64,000 nucleotides of DNA, from positions 4,687,501 through 4,751,500 of the forward strand of contig JAEOAD010002712.1 in NCBI GenBank assembly GCA_036365145.1. Direction: 5' to 3'. The translations under genes and the position numbers were made by a program. This document shows, in pieces, positions 1 through 10,781 of this stretch. The stretch comes from Orientallactaga sibirica. Lineage: Eukaryota; Chordata; Mammalia; Rodentia; Dipodidae. Under the pieces are notes generated by a model. That model worked only from the letters and a program-made list of their open reading frames with translations. It was not told the origin of the DNA and did no database searches. Positions within the stretch are counted from its first letter, which is position 1. The number at the start of each line of letters is the position of its first letter.

Positions 1-1410
1 ATCCTAATGGGTGAGCTCCAAGCCAGCGAGGAACCCTATTTCAAAGAGGATGGATGACCAAGGGCATGAAGAGCAGTACGTGAGGCTTCCACCTCTGGCC
101 TCCTCACAGTTTGCACTGCCCCCCACCCACAAACTCTAAAATGAAACTAATGTCATCTTCTTTGAACTTCTATTTTTTAAATGAGATGATTAGAAATTTT
201 AAAATCGTGTCCATGGTTGGTGCTGGCTGGCCTAGCAAAAGCAAAGCCCACTGCAGGGATTAGCTATGGAGTTAAGGGGGAGGTCTTCCTTGTTAATGGG
301 CAGAAGCAGGAGGCTCTGCATAGAGGAAACATCTGGAGTTGGAGGCAGAGCTGCTGACCCCATTTGGACACTCTGCTCCCTCTGGACAAGGCCCTGGGCC
401 CCTCATGCCCAGGGCTGGGTTGATAAGCTGGTGGCTCAGGTGGGAGGGAGGGGCAGTTGCCTCTTGGGGACCTTTACTGCCAGACCCATGGAAGTTTGAG
501 GGGCTAGGGATGGTGGTGTGCAGTGTCCTCCTGCTGGGAGGGACTGTCATAGCCTCTGAGCTTGCCTGAGAGATGCCGTTTCAAATGCAGGGCATGTTCT
601 ATTATTTATCAACCCTGAGGAGGCCTGCCCACGCTGGCCTTCCTGCAGCTTAATTGGATTTCATGACAACTTTTTTAAAGGAACGTTGTGAGGATCAGCA
701 CTGTGTCCTGCCCCAGGGGTCCTCTGTGGTTTCCTGTCTCCTTGAAAATTCCGTCGGTGCTGTGGAATGTGGGGCTTTAATCACACCAGTCAGGGTAGCT
801 CCAGCCCCAGTGGACACTATGGTGGGACCACACTGCTGAGGAAGCCCGGGATGGGATCTATGTCCCTCTCTGGGCTGCACTGGGGGAAATAACCACTGTG
901 CTTGATCCATGCAGAAGCCAGTTCAGGAAGGTTCTGCTTCCATTATTTCCCCAGGAAGGTGCATGGCACACTGCTCAGGACCCAAATGTCAAAGGCTTGT
1001 GTTTCCTTCGGGTGAGGAGACCCAACTGAACATAAGGTCTGGTGACAATAGCTACTACCAAGGCCAAAGCCTCTACTTAAGCAATTACTTTGAAAACTGG
1101 CAACTAGACACGACTACGATCAAGGTTCCAGCTAGCCAGTGCTGGGCACAGGAGAAGACAGAAGGGAAGGCTCTTGACCACTCGTGGCCATTCACTGTCC
1201 TGTGGCCTCAACAACTCATAAGGTGAGGCAAAGCCCTGCCCTGCAAAGCTCTATACGTATATACTGAGCTGATTTCCAAGGACAGGCAAGAATTCTTGGT
1301 GCCGTGATAGTATTTGCTAGTGAATTGTTCAAAACTGTGGGATTCCTGACAGAATGGGCTCTTTATAGGGATGGAAAACCCAAAACAAAAAGGTAAGAAA
1401 CAGCCCTGAG
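1..1410. other. Unique intergenic sequence, no gene seen
   Basis: No recognisable gene, RNA or interspersed repeat. The open frames here are short, start without context and resemble no family I know. It lies downstream of SERTAD4, on the side where HHAT is found in human, but I see no HHAT-like exon. Confidence 0.5.
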
Positions 1411-1546
1411 GCCTGGTGTGGTGGCTCAGGCCTTTAATCCCAGCTCTCCAGAGGCAGAGGTAGGAGGATCACCTTGAGTTCAAGGTCAGCCTAGGACTAC
1501 AGAGTCTACTCTAGCCTAGGCTAGAGTGAGATGCTACCTCAGAAAC
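1411..1546 (+). mobile_element. B1 SINE, sense
   Basis: The order is the 7SL-derived B1 order: GCCTGGTGTGGTGGCTCAGG, then CCTTTAATCCCAGC, GGCAGAGGTAGGAGGATC and finally GAGTGAGATGCTACCTCAGAAA. The left half carries the pol III A-box region. A DIP SINE follows within two bases. Confidence 0.9.
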
Positions 1547-1547
1547 A

Positions 1548-1785
1548 GGGCTGGAGAGATGGCTTAGCGGTTAAGGCACTTGCCTGCAAAGCCAAAGGAC
1601 CCAGGTTCAATTCCCCAGGACCCACGTAAGCCAGATGCACAAGGTGGTACAGATGTATGCATCTGGAGTTCATTTGCAATGACTGGTAGTCACGGTGCGC
1701 CCATTCTCTCTCTCTCTCTCTCTCTCTCCCCCCCCCTCTCTCTGCCTCTTTGTCTCTAATAAAAAAGTTAAATTCAAAACAAAAC
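1548..1785 (+). mobile_element. DIP-like tRNA-derived SINE, sense
   Basis: Starts GGGCTGGAGAGATGGCTTAG with a tRNA-like A box (TGGCTTAGCGGTTAAGG) and a B box (GGTTCAATTCC). The family body follows (GCCAGATGCACAAGGTGG, CATCTGGAGTTCATTTGCA), then a long (TC)n/C tract and an AATAAAAAA tail. Type copy for the other DIP calls. A purine-rich G/GA stretch follows at about 1797-1860. Confidence 0.9.
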
Positions 1786-3429
1786 ACACACTCACACGGG
1801 GACGGGGGGGGTGGAGGGCGAGAGAGGGGGAGAGAAGGAGAGAGAGACAAAGACAGAAACAGTCCTGTCTGGCTTTCTTGAATTTCTTGGGCCAAGTTCT
1901 GCCATGAGACCCACACAGCAAGCATGTGCCCGCAGATGCTGAGATGCTGGCCTGGGACTCCAGAGAAGAGCTGCCCTAGGGATTTGGGAGAGATCCTGAA
2001 GAGAAGATGGAGGTCTGGCCCTGATGCCTTAGGCCCCCTAGATAAGCCAGGTCAGACAGCGAGGGACCCTTTGGAGCATTCTCATACTTCCTAACTGTCC
2101 CTGCATCAACTGGAACAGTGCCACAGTCACTGGCATCACTGCCTGGTGCAGTGTGGAGAGAGCTCAGTGTGTGTCTGGCTCCACAGTCCAGTAACTTAGC
2201 TATGTGGGTGTCACCATGAGCCTCATTTTACTCAAGAGGACACCGGATCTCGGAGCAGCCATAGCCTTTGCTTCGGGCCACAAAGTCATGTGAAGCCAGG
2301 ATTGTAACTGAGGTCCAATCAAAACTAGTTGGTCCCTGCTTTATAATTCCTTTCTAAAAGATAGCCCTGCCCCAAGCAAGCAAAAACCAACATGACTCCA
2401 GCCTATGGAGGGTCCAGAACACTGCATACGAAATGTGCACTCTTTGAGGGAAGTGACTGTGATGTGGGGCAGGAGGAGGCTATCCAGGCAGACTGAAAAG
2501 CAGGAAGAAGGTCAAAGCTGAGGTCAGCAGGGGAGGACACGGGTGCCTGGAGATGCTGGCAATGGGCAAGAAGTCTGGGTTGGGGGTCTGGAGCACACAA
2601 AGCTGGATGTGGAAGGGTTGCCGCACCTCTGAGGTTGGTGGCACTGGGGCCTTTAAGCCATAGCGGCTGGGAATGAGTATCACCTTCTGAGCAGGAGTGC
2701 AGTCCTGCAGGTTCTAGCTGCCAGGTGCTAAGGCAGAGACACAAAAATAGTGTTGTTCTGAATGTAATGATAACCAGAGGAAAAGAATGACAAACCAGGG
2801 GGAGAAGAGAAAAGAAGAGGGGAGGGGAGAGAGGAAGAGAGCTGCGGAAGTAGTCCTGAGACTCCAGTTGGAGGATGTGGGCAAAGAATCCCTCCTCCTG
2901 GCTGGTGCTGGGGCTCACCCACGGGGCGTTCCTACCTCTCAGTCCTGGCTTGGGGTTAAGGTCCCTTGTCAGCTCCTTGCCCTCTCTCCAGAAGAGCAGA
3001 GGCATTTCACATTTCTCCAGCCTCTTGTTGCTCTAATTTTATGATTGTATGAAAATAAGGTTCCCAAATTGCCTTTAATTAGCTTTAATAAGACAGCCTT
3101 TTTGCTAATTAAAACGATTATTAAGAAGCCATTTATTGAGCATGAACACAGTGGTTACAACCTGCGAGAATCCTCACTCTTCAGCAACAACCTCCACCCC
3201 CAGCTCTCTGAGGCTCCCAGGACACCGGCCAGGCTCCTGACCTCACCCGGGTGGTGTCCAGGCTGGGGCCACCACTCCCCCTGCGCAGGCCTTGCTGTTC
3301 CTGGATGCATTAGCCTGGAGCAATGAGCACCTGGCTTTACTTAGGCTCTGGACACTGGGGCAGACTGCGAATCCTCCACAGAGACCTCTTTAGTCCTCCA
3401 TCTTTAGAGACACGGGGAGGTGGCCCTGC
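1786..3429. other. Unique intergenic sequence with an AT-rich conserved-looking patch
   Basis: No gene recognised. The open frames at 2403-3005 (minus) and 3045-3326 (plus) look like chance frames without a family signature. An AT-rich segment at about 3010-3150 contains several TAATTA/ATTAA homeodomain-type cores in otherwise repeat-free sequence and is a candidate conserved non-coding element. That is inference only. Confidence 0.4.
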
Positions 3430-4492
3430 ATGGCCTCACAAGCCCAGGTCGCTCTGGTAGTTGGCCCTGCTAAGGGTGCCAGAAGCACTTGCAGGACCCA
3501 ACCTTCTGGGAGACCCTGGCTGGGCTCCGTTTGGACGTCCTGGAGCAAGGGTGTGTGTGTGGTGCGGAGGGGGTGGGGGAGCCAGGCGGACCACGGCGCT
3601 GAGGCCAGCCACTGGGTCTCCAGGGCTCAGGTCACGGGCTGTGGCGTGTCGTCCTCCCTGGACTGGGCACTGCTGACATCGCCGTGACAGTGACATCGCT
3701 TGGGCCGTGGTCTCCTGGGCGCTGGACTGTGGAAGGGCCGGGACCAAGGCGGCTGGGTACAAGGCCCTGCCATGTCTTCTGTTTCGGGTGGCGGGTCCTG
3801 CTGTGCCCTGTCCACCATGGCTCCACAGCACCCTCCACCTCTGCCTGGGCCTTCCAGGAACCCTGACAACACCGCCCTTGGTTTAATATACTGGGTTTTC
3901 GCGTCTCGACAGTCATCCCTCGGGCTGTGGCGAGGCTTCCGTGCAGCAGATGAGGTGCCCAGCCGGAGGCGGCGGCAGGAGTCCAGGGGTCAGCCACGTG
4001 CCCTTGACCGCGGCCGGTGAGGACCGGGTCAAGCGCCAAGGGTCCAAGGCCCACGCCGCGGCCTAGCGCCGCGCTCACCCTGTCCGGGCCAGGACCAAGG
4101 TCAGCGCGGTGGACGCTTCAGTCAACATCCCCGCTGGGGACGTCGGCAGGTCACTCAGCCCGGAGTGTGGGGTGCGGCGGGAGCCCCGAGTCCATGAGGC
4201 TCCCAGGGGTCCCGAGGAGAGGCCCTCCTTGGAGGCGGGGGTGACCCGGGCGGCCAGGGATCCCCGCCCCGCCCCCGCGCACCCGGCCCCGGCGCCTCCG
4301 CAGACCCGCTCCCACCCGCGAGGACCCGCGGCGCCGCAGCAGGCGACACGGCGCATGCCCGAGCAGGGGCGCCCCACGGAGCCCCACCCGCCTCTTTGTG
4401 ATGATAATTGATCCCCCAGCCTCGGGGCCGCCCGCCGAGCGCGTGTCCCTGCGGGGCGGGGTGCCACCTCGCAGCCCCGCGATCCGTGGCCA
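3430..4492. promoter_or_regulatory. Orphan GC-rich, CpG-dense block
   Basis: CpG becomes frequent from about 3.9 kb, for example around 3960-4100 and 4240-4400, in contrast to the CpG-poor surroundings. This looks like a CpG island. I could not attach it to a gene: no convincing coding exon lies next to it and SERTAD4 has its own island 19 kb away. It could be the promoter of a non-coding transcript or an alternative upstream promoter for a gene further left, such as HHAT. The long open frames across it are what GC-rich DNA gives by chance. Confidence 0.5.
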
Positions 4493-5085
4493 CTTCCTCC
4501 TCCTCCGTCCTCCCCGCACCCCCTTTCTCCCCCCTCCTCCCCCGCACCCACTCTTCCTCCTCCCCGCACTCCCTCTTCCTCCTCCCCTCCTCTCCCGCAC
4601 CCCTTCTTTCTCCTCCCGGCACCCCTCTTCCTCCTCCCCCTCTTCCTCCTCCCCGCACCCCTCTTCCTCCTCCCCTCCTCCCCTCCTCCCCCTCTCTTCC
4701 TCCCCCCTGCACCCTCTTCCTCCTCCCCTCCTCCCACCCCTTCTTCTCCTCCCCGGCACCCCTCTTCCTCCTCCCCCTCTTCCTCCTCCCCGCACCCCCT
4801 CCTCCACTCTCCCCCTCTTCCTTTTCCCCTCCTCTCCCGCACCCCTTCTTCCTCCTCCCCGCACCCCTCTTCCTCCTCCCCCCCCCTCCTCCTCTCCCCC
4901 TCCCCCTCCTCCTCCCCACACCCCTTCTTTCTCCTCCCCGCACCCCTCTTCCCTCCCCCTCACTCCCTTTCTTCCCTGCACTCCCTCTTGTTCCTCCCCC
5001 TCCTCCCCCGCACCCCTTCTTCCTCATCCCCCTCCTCCCCCGCACCCCTCTTCCTCTGCCCCCGACCTCTCCCCTCCCAGTCCAG
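4493..5085. repeat. C-rich polypyrimidine minisatellite
   Basis: Nearly pure pyrimidine on the plus strand, built from imperfect repeats of about 20 bases around CCTCCTCCCCGCACCCCTCTT-like words, with CTTCCTCCTCCCC sub-repeats. The complement is G/A-rich with many GGGG runs, so G-quadruplex or triplex formation is plausible. It keeps very long open frames in several phases on both strands. Their products are Pro/Ser/Leu or Gly/Glu/Arg low complexity and I do not treat them as genes. Confidence 0.85.
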
Positions 5086-5634
5086 CGCCGTCCCAGCGCC
5101 ACGAAGCTCCGCCCCGCCTCCAGGTGTGAGCAAAAGGCTGCGGGGCCTCGGGGATGAAAGAGTCGGCGGCCTCCAGACCACACAGCTAATCCTCGCGTCA
5201 ACCCGAGCAAACACCCGGCGAGGAACAGGCCGGCGACAGATGTGGAGGGCCGCCTCCGGGGATCCCCGCATTGAAACGCGTGCAGGGGAGGCGCTTGCAC
5301 CACTACCAAATGACACTGATTGGGTTATGGGGCCATAATCTTGGCTGGTATGGGGAAGAAAAAACAGTCACAGCTGCAAAGAATGTCTTCCTAAAGCGGA
5401 GTGGAGCGTGGGCTATTTTCTTTCGCATGCACAGGGGCGGCCCGAGGGCTTGGGGTTCCTGTGCACCGGGCCTGGCTGCTCAGCAATCGGTGCAGAGCTT
5501 GGGGAACCGTTGGCCTGCAGGAATGTCCTGCAACAACAGGGCAGCAGCCAGGTGCAGAACAGACACAATTTTGAAGAAACATCCGCAAGCAGCCTCTGGG
5601 TACTGGGGTGGGGGAAGGGAAGGAACGCCTAGAG
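5086..5634. other. Tail of the CpG-rich block, then unique sequence
   Basis: CpG density stays high to about 5285 (CCCGGCGAGGAACAGGCCGGCG) and then falls. No splice-supported exon or RNA gene is seen. Confidence 0.4.
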
Positions 5635-5910
5635 TAGTAGTTTGAATGTGAAATGTTCCCCCTTAGGCTCACGTGTTTGGACTCTTGGTCCCTAGCTGAT
5701 GGCCAGTTGGGGCTGGAACCTTTAGGAGGTGGAGGTGGGCCTTGAGGTTTTATAGTTTGGGCCCCACTTCCTGTTGGCTGTCTGGGCCTCCTGCCTCTGG
5801 CTGAGATGTGAGCAGTGGGGCCGGCCGTGCCTTCCTCACCTTAATGGACGCTTCCTAAAGTAAGGTGCTTCTGGCCACGTCATTGTTCACAGCCACAGAA
5901 AGTTAACTGA
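5635..5910 (+). mobile_element. Solo MaLR/ERVL-type LTR
   Basis: The body follows the rodent MaLR LTR pattern: AGTTTGAATGTGAAATG, CCCCC, GGCTCACGTGTTTGGAC, CTTGGTCCC, AACCTTTAGGAGGTGGAG, and an end in AGAAAGTTAACTGA. The 5-base direct repeat TAGAG lies at 5630-5634 and 5911-5915, which is the expected target duplication. No internal retroviral sequence adjoins it. The exact subfamily (MT/ORR1-like) is from memory. Confidence 0.7.
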
Positions 5911-5915
5911 TAGAG

Positions 5916-6192
5916 ACGTCCAGGGGAAACCTTCAGAGAGCTCTCTGGTTGTCAAAGTAGCCCATGTGAGGTTCCCAAATTTGCAGATTCCAGCAGATGG
6001 GAGATGGTGGCCGGGCAGCAAATCACAGCCTCCAAACTGGACTCTGGGAACTAGAGACCAGGGAAGTTACGAGGTGCTCATGGTCAGGGAGCTTATGGGA
6101 GGTAGAGCTGGGCCAAAATCTGCTTCTCCATGCCCAGTTTAGTGTTCCCACCACTAGCGTGGGTTACAAGCTGTGGTTAAGAAACAGCAGCC
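5916..6192. other. Unique spacer
   Basis: Short unique stretch between an LTR and a SINE. Nothing recognised. Confidence 0.4.
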
Positions 6193-6360
6193 AGGCTGGA
6201 GAGATGGCTCAGCGGTCAAAGGCCTTTGCTTAAGGCCCAGGTTCAATTCCCCAGGAGGACCCATAAAAAGCCAGATGTACAAAGTGGAGCACGTGTCTGT
6301 AGTTCATTTGCAGTGGCAAGAGGGCCTGGTGCACATCATATAAATAAATAAACATATTTT
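6193..6360 (+). mobile_element. DIP-like SINE, sense
   Basis: AGGCTGGAGAGATGGCTCAG start, B box GGTTCAATTCC, GCCAGATGTACAAAGTGG body and a TAAATAAATAAA tail. Imperfect flanking repeats AGAAACAGCAG and GAAAAGCAGCAG suggest target duplications. Confidence 0.85.
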
Positions 6361-6380
6361 ATGAAAAGCAGCAGTGGTCA

Positions 6381-6603
6381 TTGGAGCTGGGATGCAGTGG
6401 GAAGAGTGCTCGCCTGTCATGCATGTAGCTCTGAGTTCAAACCCATCCCTCACATAAACTGGACATGGTGGTGCAGGCTTGTGATCCCAATACTCAGGAG
6501 GTGGAGGCAGGGGGATCAGAAGTTCAAGGTCATCTTTAGCTGTGTAGCAAGTTTGAGCCCAGCCTGGGATCCATGACAGACTATCTCAAAATAAAATAAT
6601 AAA
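6381..6603 (+). mobile_element. B4-type (ID + B1) SINE, sense
   Basis: An ID-like tRNA-derived left part (GGAGCTGGGATGCAGTGG, GAGTGCTCGCCTGTCATGC) is fused to a B1-like right part (GGACATGGTGGTGCAGGC, GAGGTGGAGGCAGGGGGATC, TATCTCAAAATAAAATAA). That composite is characteristic of B4. Confidence 0.75.
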
Positions 6604-6640
6604 CAGCAGTCATTCGAATAGAAATCAATACGGCAGACCT

Positions 6641-6990
6641 TTGGTTTTGTGTGAGTGTCTGTATGTGTATGTATTCATTCCACAGCCCATGTGCTTGCCT
6701 GCAGCCAGGTCCACTGTTGTGGTGCCCTGAGGAATATCAAGTGTCCTCCATCGCTCTGCCTCCAGCTTTCACTTGTCAGGGAGTTTGTCACACACACACC
6801 CACCGCTGTCCCCAGCTCAGGAAATTCTCCAGTCTCTGCAACCCACAGGATTGGGGTTACAGACATGTATGGCCATGCCCAGCTATTTATGTGGTTCCTG
6901 GGGATGGAAATTGAACGTGTCTCTCAGGCTCCTCAGTCCTTCATGCTTGCATGGGAAGTGCTCTTAACGGCTGGGTCATCTCTCCAGCCC
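6641..6990 (-). mobile_element. B3/B2-type SINE, antisense, diverged
   Basis: Read on the plus strand: TGTGTGAGTGTCTGTATGTG, then CACAGCCCATGTGC, CCTGGGGATGGAAATTGAAC and CTGGGTCATCTCTCCAGCCCC. This is the reverse complement of a B2/B3 tRNA-like head and body. Confidence 0.6.
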
Positions 6991-7035
6991 CAAAACAATA
7001 GACTAAGAAAATATGTAAATAGAAAATATTAGAAT

Positions 7036-7278
7036 GGGGCTGGAGAGGTTGCTCAGTGATTAAGGTGCTTGTCTGTAAAGCCTAAGGACCCAGGTCCGAT
7101 TCTTCAGTACCCATGTAAATCCAGATGCACAAGGTGGTGCATGCATCTGGAGTTTGTTTGCAGTGGCTAAAGACCCTGGCACACCCATTTTCTCCCCTTT
7201 TTCTCCCTCTCTCTCTCTGTATATATATCTATCTGCCTTTCTCTCTCTCTCTCAAATAAATAAAACATTAACAAAAAA
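7036..7278 (+). mobile_element. DIP-like SINE, sense
   Basis: GGGGCTGGAGAGGTTGCTCAG start, CCAGATGCACAAGGTGGTGC body, (TC)n tract and CAAATAAATAAAA tail. Approximate target duplications AAAATATTAGAA and AAAATGTTAGAA flank it. Confidence 0.9.
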
Positions 7279-7499
7279 TAAAATGTTAGAAGAATTGAGT
7301 TAAACTTTGATCTATAATAAGAATTGGAAATAAATTAATCCTTATGGATCCCATCCCAGGGTTCTTCCTAGCATGTGCCTTTATATTCTTTCACTTTAAC
7401 ACTCAGATGATAACTGGCCCTGGATTGATTTAGGGTTCTTTCTGGAATAATGGGTTCAGGCTGAGTGATCTCCCTCTCCCGTTGTGCATTGCCATTTTG
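7279..7499. other. Unique spacer
   Basis: AT-rich unique sequence, nothing recognised. Confidence 0.35.
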
Positions 7500-8070
7500 G
7501 CTAAAACCTAGGTCAAGGCTGGACCAGTCAACCAGGGCTCTAACTGGTTATCCTTGCTGGTTGGAATTCTAGTCACTAGAGAATTTAAAATATCTACTTC
7601 CACTGCTGAGTTTGCAAATGCTGGGAGGACAAGGGATTGGAGGTGGTCCGTCAGAAAGTGCCTAAACAGGAGGAATTGTTGTGATCCGTGCCCCCTAAGC
7701 TTGAGCACTGCCGTCTGGAATCAGAATAGCTGGATCACCTGCCTGAGACCCACACAAGGTCCTAACAACATTCCCTTGGGGGCATCAGACCTTCACCTGA
7801 GACCCAGTCTCCACTGCCTCCTGCCCTCTGGCTGCATGTGGTCTTGAGGGATGCTGAAGTAGGTGAGAAGCAGAGGCTGACTAGCCTGGGGCCTCCAGGA
7901 ACGCAGCTTTCATGGGTTGTCATCCTTGCTATGGTGAGACTTTTGGTCTCACAGCTGCCCCAGTGCCCTATGCTCCTGTAAGTAACCCCAGTAAACTCAC
8001 TGGTTCAGTAAGCTGGGCTTGGGTGGAATCGTTTCTTTGGTTTGCGACTCCTCAAGAAAAAATATGCAGC
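7500..8070 (+). mobile_element. Possible old LTR, uncertain
   Basis: The right end (AGTAACCCCAGTAAACTCAC, GGTTCAGTAAGC, GGGTGGAATCGTTTCTTTGG) resembles the R/U5 end of a retroviral LTR. I could not define the termini, a target duplication or a second copy in the window, so this is pattern memory only. Confidence 0.25.
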
Positions 8071-9615
8071 AGGTATCCTGGCCCCCCTCCCCCAGTGCCC
8101 TCACAGTTGACACAAATGGCAGCCTTGATACCAGGACAGAGCCTGGTCAGATAGAATAGCCTGTTGCCAAGAAGTTCTGGAACCTCCGTGGCCAGCATTG
8201 CGTTTACTGTCACTGCACTGTCGTTCCCATCCCCCTTCTACAAATACAGGATGGATGTTTTGTTCCTTGTCTCGGATCCTACCAGCCAGCAAGCATCACT
8301 AGTTGTACACCTCACTTTGTGGAAAATTATACACTCTGAAGAAACTCAGAGAAGTGGATAGAAACATAAGCCTGTGACTGGCCTCCTATTTTGAAATCAT
8401 CTGTTGGGCTAGGTTTAAAGGTGATGTAGAAAAGGAGAGTTTGAGGTGTGAACAATCACCCCTACTTGATCTCTGTCTAAATTTAGATCTTGTAAGTGGA
8501 AACTGTATGCTAGTCATTTTATAAGACACACCCTCAAAAGTATGACTGGGTTTCTCTTTTCAGGTACAACATGTATAAGGAATGGTATTGAGTTTAAGTC
8601 ATCCAAAACTTTTAATTTAACACCATATTTTTTCTGGGTTATCACTAGGTCTATTCAATGTTGTAATAGAATTAACTTAAACTTTGGCAACATATGGGAT
8701 GAAAGGGCTATTAGTGGTCTTTTAAAATCTTTTCCCTTTTAAAGGACATCTCTTTCCCTTTATACAGCCAGTGTTCTAGACGATTCTATCTTCAAAACAA
8801 ATTGCATTAATGGTAATGCCTTCATTCTTCCAGTTAGAGTTCTTTCCCAGTTTATGATAACTGTGTTAACCCAGAGATGATTAAATGTTAGCTAAAGGAA
8901 GAGAAATCTGATTGCATTCGCCTGCGCAGCCCCTGTCAGAGAACATGGAGGAAGTACTGGTAATGACTTCATAGCTGTCTACAAGCCCTGGGGCCCACTG
9001 ACACCACCCCCTATATAATTTCAAACTCACTGTAGAGAACGCAGGCACCTCAATGCTCTGCAGTAAGGGGATATTCCGGCACTCTCAGAGCCTGCCTGTG
9101 GAGCATCCACGCCAGGGGTGGGGAAGTTCCGGGTCTCATTCATCACGCATATTAGCAATGTACACCCCAAACACTAAAACCTTAATCCTGGTAACCCTAT
9201 GAGGTGCAAACCATGCACCGCAAACTGGACGCTTTGCAGTCAGGGAACAAGAGGCGCTACGTGGGCTATGGCACAGAGCTTGGCTTCACGTTCAGGCAGC
9301 CAGTCTCCAAGTTCTGTAACCCTACTATGTTCCAGTCTCACAAAAACCAGCTGCCTCGGGGCCTGCATTGAACCAGGAGGAGCTGCCTTGGGCTGGTGCC
9401 TTTACCTAGTCACTAAGATAGCTTGCTGAGGATGTGAAGGTGATCTGGCTGCGACATCTGTCACCCTACTGATCACCAGGGTTGATTCAGCTGATCTGGC
9501 TGAGTAGGTGGGTGTCCCCTTCCTCCCTCAATGCTCCATGTGCGTCCCTCCTGTCCCTCCTGAAGCTGTATGCCCAGTCCAAGAGTACCAGTCTTCCATC
9601 AAGGGTGCAAAAGTA
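8071..9615. other. Unique intergenic sequence, nothing recognised
   Basis: No repeat, RNA gene or coding exon that I can support. The AT-rich part at 8400-8900 has no structure I can name. Open frames are short and isolated. Confidence 0.4.
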
Positions 9616-9829
9616 GGGCTGGAGAGATGGCTTAGTGGTTAAGGCGTTTGCCTGTGAAGTCTAAGGACCCCAGTTTGCTTCTCCAGGTCCCACGTAAGCC
9701 ACATGCACATGGTGGTGCATGTGTTTGGAGTTCGTTTGCAGTGGCTAGAGGCCCTGGTGTGCCCATTCTCTCTCTTTCTAATAAATAAATAAATAAATAA
9801 ATAATTTTTTTAAGTTTAAAAAAAAAAGA
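9616..9829 (+). mobile_element. DIP-like SINE, sense
   Basis: GGGCTGGAGAGATGGCTTAG start, family body with CACATGGTGGTGCATGTG, short TC tract and (AATA)n tail. Near-identical flanks GTGCAAAAGTA and GTGCAAGAGTA are the target duplications. Confidence 0.92.
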
Positions 9830-10287
9830 GTGCAAGAGTAGATGCGTTCCCGCTAGAACCGCCAACCAAACTCTCAAGACAGTTGCTGACCTCTACAGAG
9901 CTGGGGAAGAGCATGGACAATTTCCAGCTCCAGGAAGCAAAGCCAAGTCATTTCTTCTTCCGCAAAACACATAAAACCTTCTCTTGTCCCTCAGATACCC
10001 ACTGCACCCCCGCCTTCATGAGGAGATGTGACAAAGGAAAGAAGCGTCCTCTCTCCTTATTCCTTAGACTTAAGAATGGAGATTTGCTCTGCCACGTGTG
10101 CAGGGCCATGTTGGCAGACCTCCTCCAGTCCACCATCAATCAACTCCATCCCTCACTGCTTTTCTGTTTCCCAGTCAGCACATGGACCACTGTGAACGCT
10201 GAATGCTGCACCAGACACCCTTTAGAAGCACTGACTCGCCTCTTGATTGCAAGGGTACTGGGGTTGTGCACAGTGGAGCTTAAGTAT
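9830..10287. other. Unique sequence, open frame without a recognisable product
   Basis: The plus strand is open over most of 9883-10332, but it runs straight into an LTR fragment, shows no domain, and has a composition typical of chance frames. I do not call a gene. Confidence 0.35.
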
Positions 10288-10340
10288 TACTTCTCATTGC
10301 TGGGACCAAATACCTCGCAAGAAGCAACTTAAGAGGATGT
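10288..10340 (-). mobile_element. LTR fragment, antisense
   Basis: ATTACTTCTCATTGCTGGGA, CAAATACCT and GGATGTTTATTGGAG match the start of the antisense LTR at 61923-62249. Only about 50 bases remain before a B1. Confidence 0.4.
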
Positions 10341-10356
10341 TTATTGGAGAGAGAGA

Positions 10357-10483
10357 AATCACTCTAGCCCAGGCTGACCTGGATTTCACTCTGTAGTTCT
10401 GGGCTGGCCTTGAACTCACAGTGAGCCTCATACTTCTGCCTCCAGTGTGCTGGGATTAAAGGCGTGCACCACCATACTTGCCC
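10357..10483 (-). mobile_element. B1 SINE, antisense
   Basis: On the plus strand: CACTCTAGCCCAGGCTGACC, then TGGCCTTGAACTCACAGTGA, GTGCTGGGATTAAAGGCGTG and CACCACCATACTTGCCC. This is a reversed B1. Confidence 0.9.
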
Positions 10484-10585
10484 ATATTTTAAAAATTTAT
10501 TTGTGTGTGTGTGTGTGTGTGTGTACATGCCACAGCACATGTGTGGAGGTCAGAGGACATCCTTAAGGGTCTGTGTTCCACCTTC
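10484..10585 (-). mobile_element. B3-type fragment with (TG)n, antisense
   Basis: TTTATTTGTGTGTGTG... leads into ACATGCCACAGCACATGTGT and GGAGGTCAGAGGACATCC, a typical reversed B3 segment. Confidence 0.65.
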
Positions 10586-10781
10586 TTTTAAATTTTTAAA
10601 TAATATTTATTTGAGAGAGAGAAAATATATGAGCACATCAGGGCCTCCTGCCACTACAAGCAAACTCCAGCTGCATGTACCACTTTGTGCATCTGGCTTT
10701 ATATGGGTAGTGAGGAACTGAACCTGGGTTGGTAGGCTTTACAAACAAGTGCCTTTAACTGCTAAGCCATCTCCCCAGCCC
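10586..10781 (-). mobile_element. DIP-like SINE, antisense
   Basis: Reverse-complement family order: AATATTTATTTGAGAGAGAG, CAGGGCCTCCTGCCACT, CACTTTGTGCATCTGGC and AAGCCATCTCCCCAGCCC. Confidence 0.88.

Noticed and set aside
1548..1785. tRNA gene
   Set aside because: A and B boxes are present, but the sequence continues into a SINE body with a (TC)n tract and A-rich tail, and the same unit recurs about twenty times. No cloverleaf-competent tRNA gene was seen in the window.
4398..5157. Plus-strand Pro/Ser/Leu frames of about 245 codons
   Set aside because: Same minisatellite read on the other strand; all phases are open because stop codons cannot be built from C and T alone.
4075..5309. Long minus-strand frames of up to 384 codons
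   Set aside because: They read the complement of a pyrimidine minisatellite and give Gly/Glu/Arg low complexity in two or three overlapping phases. No domain or splice context.
9883..10332. 149-codon plus-strand frame
   Set aside because: It runs into an LTR fragment, shows no domain and lacks context.
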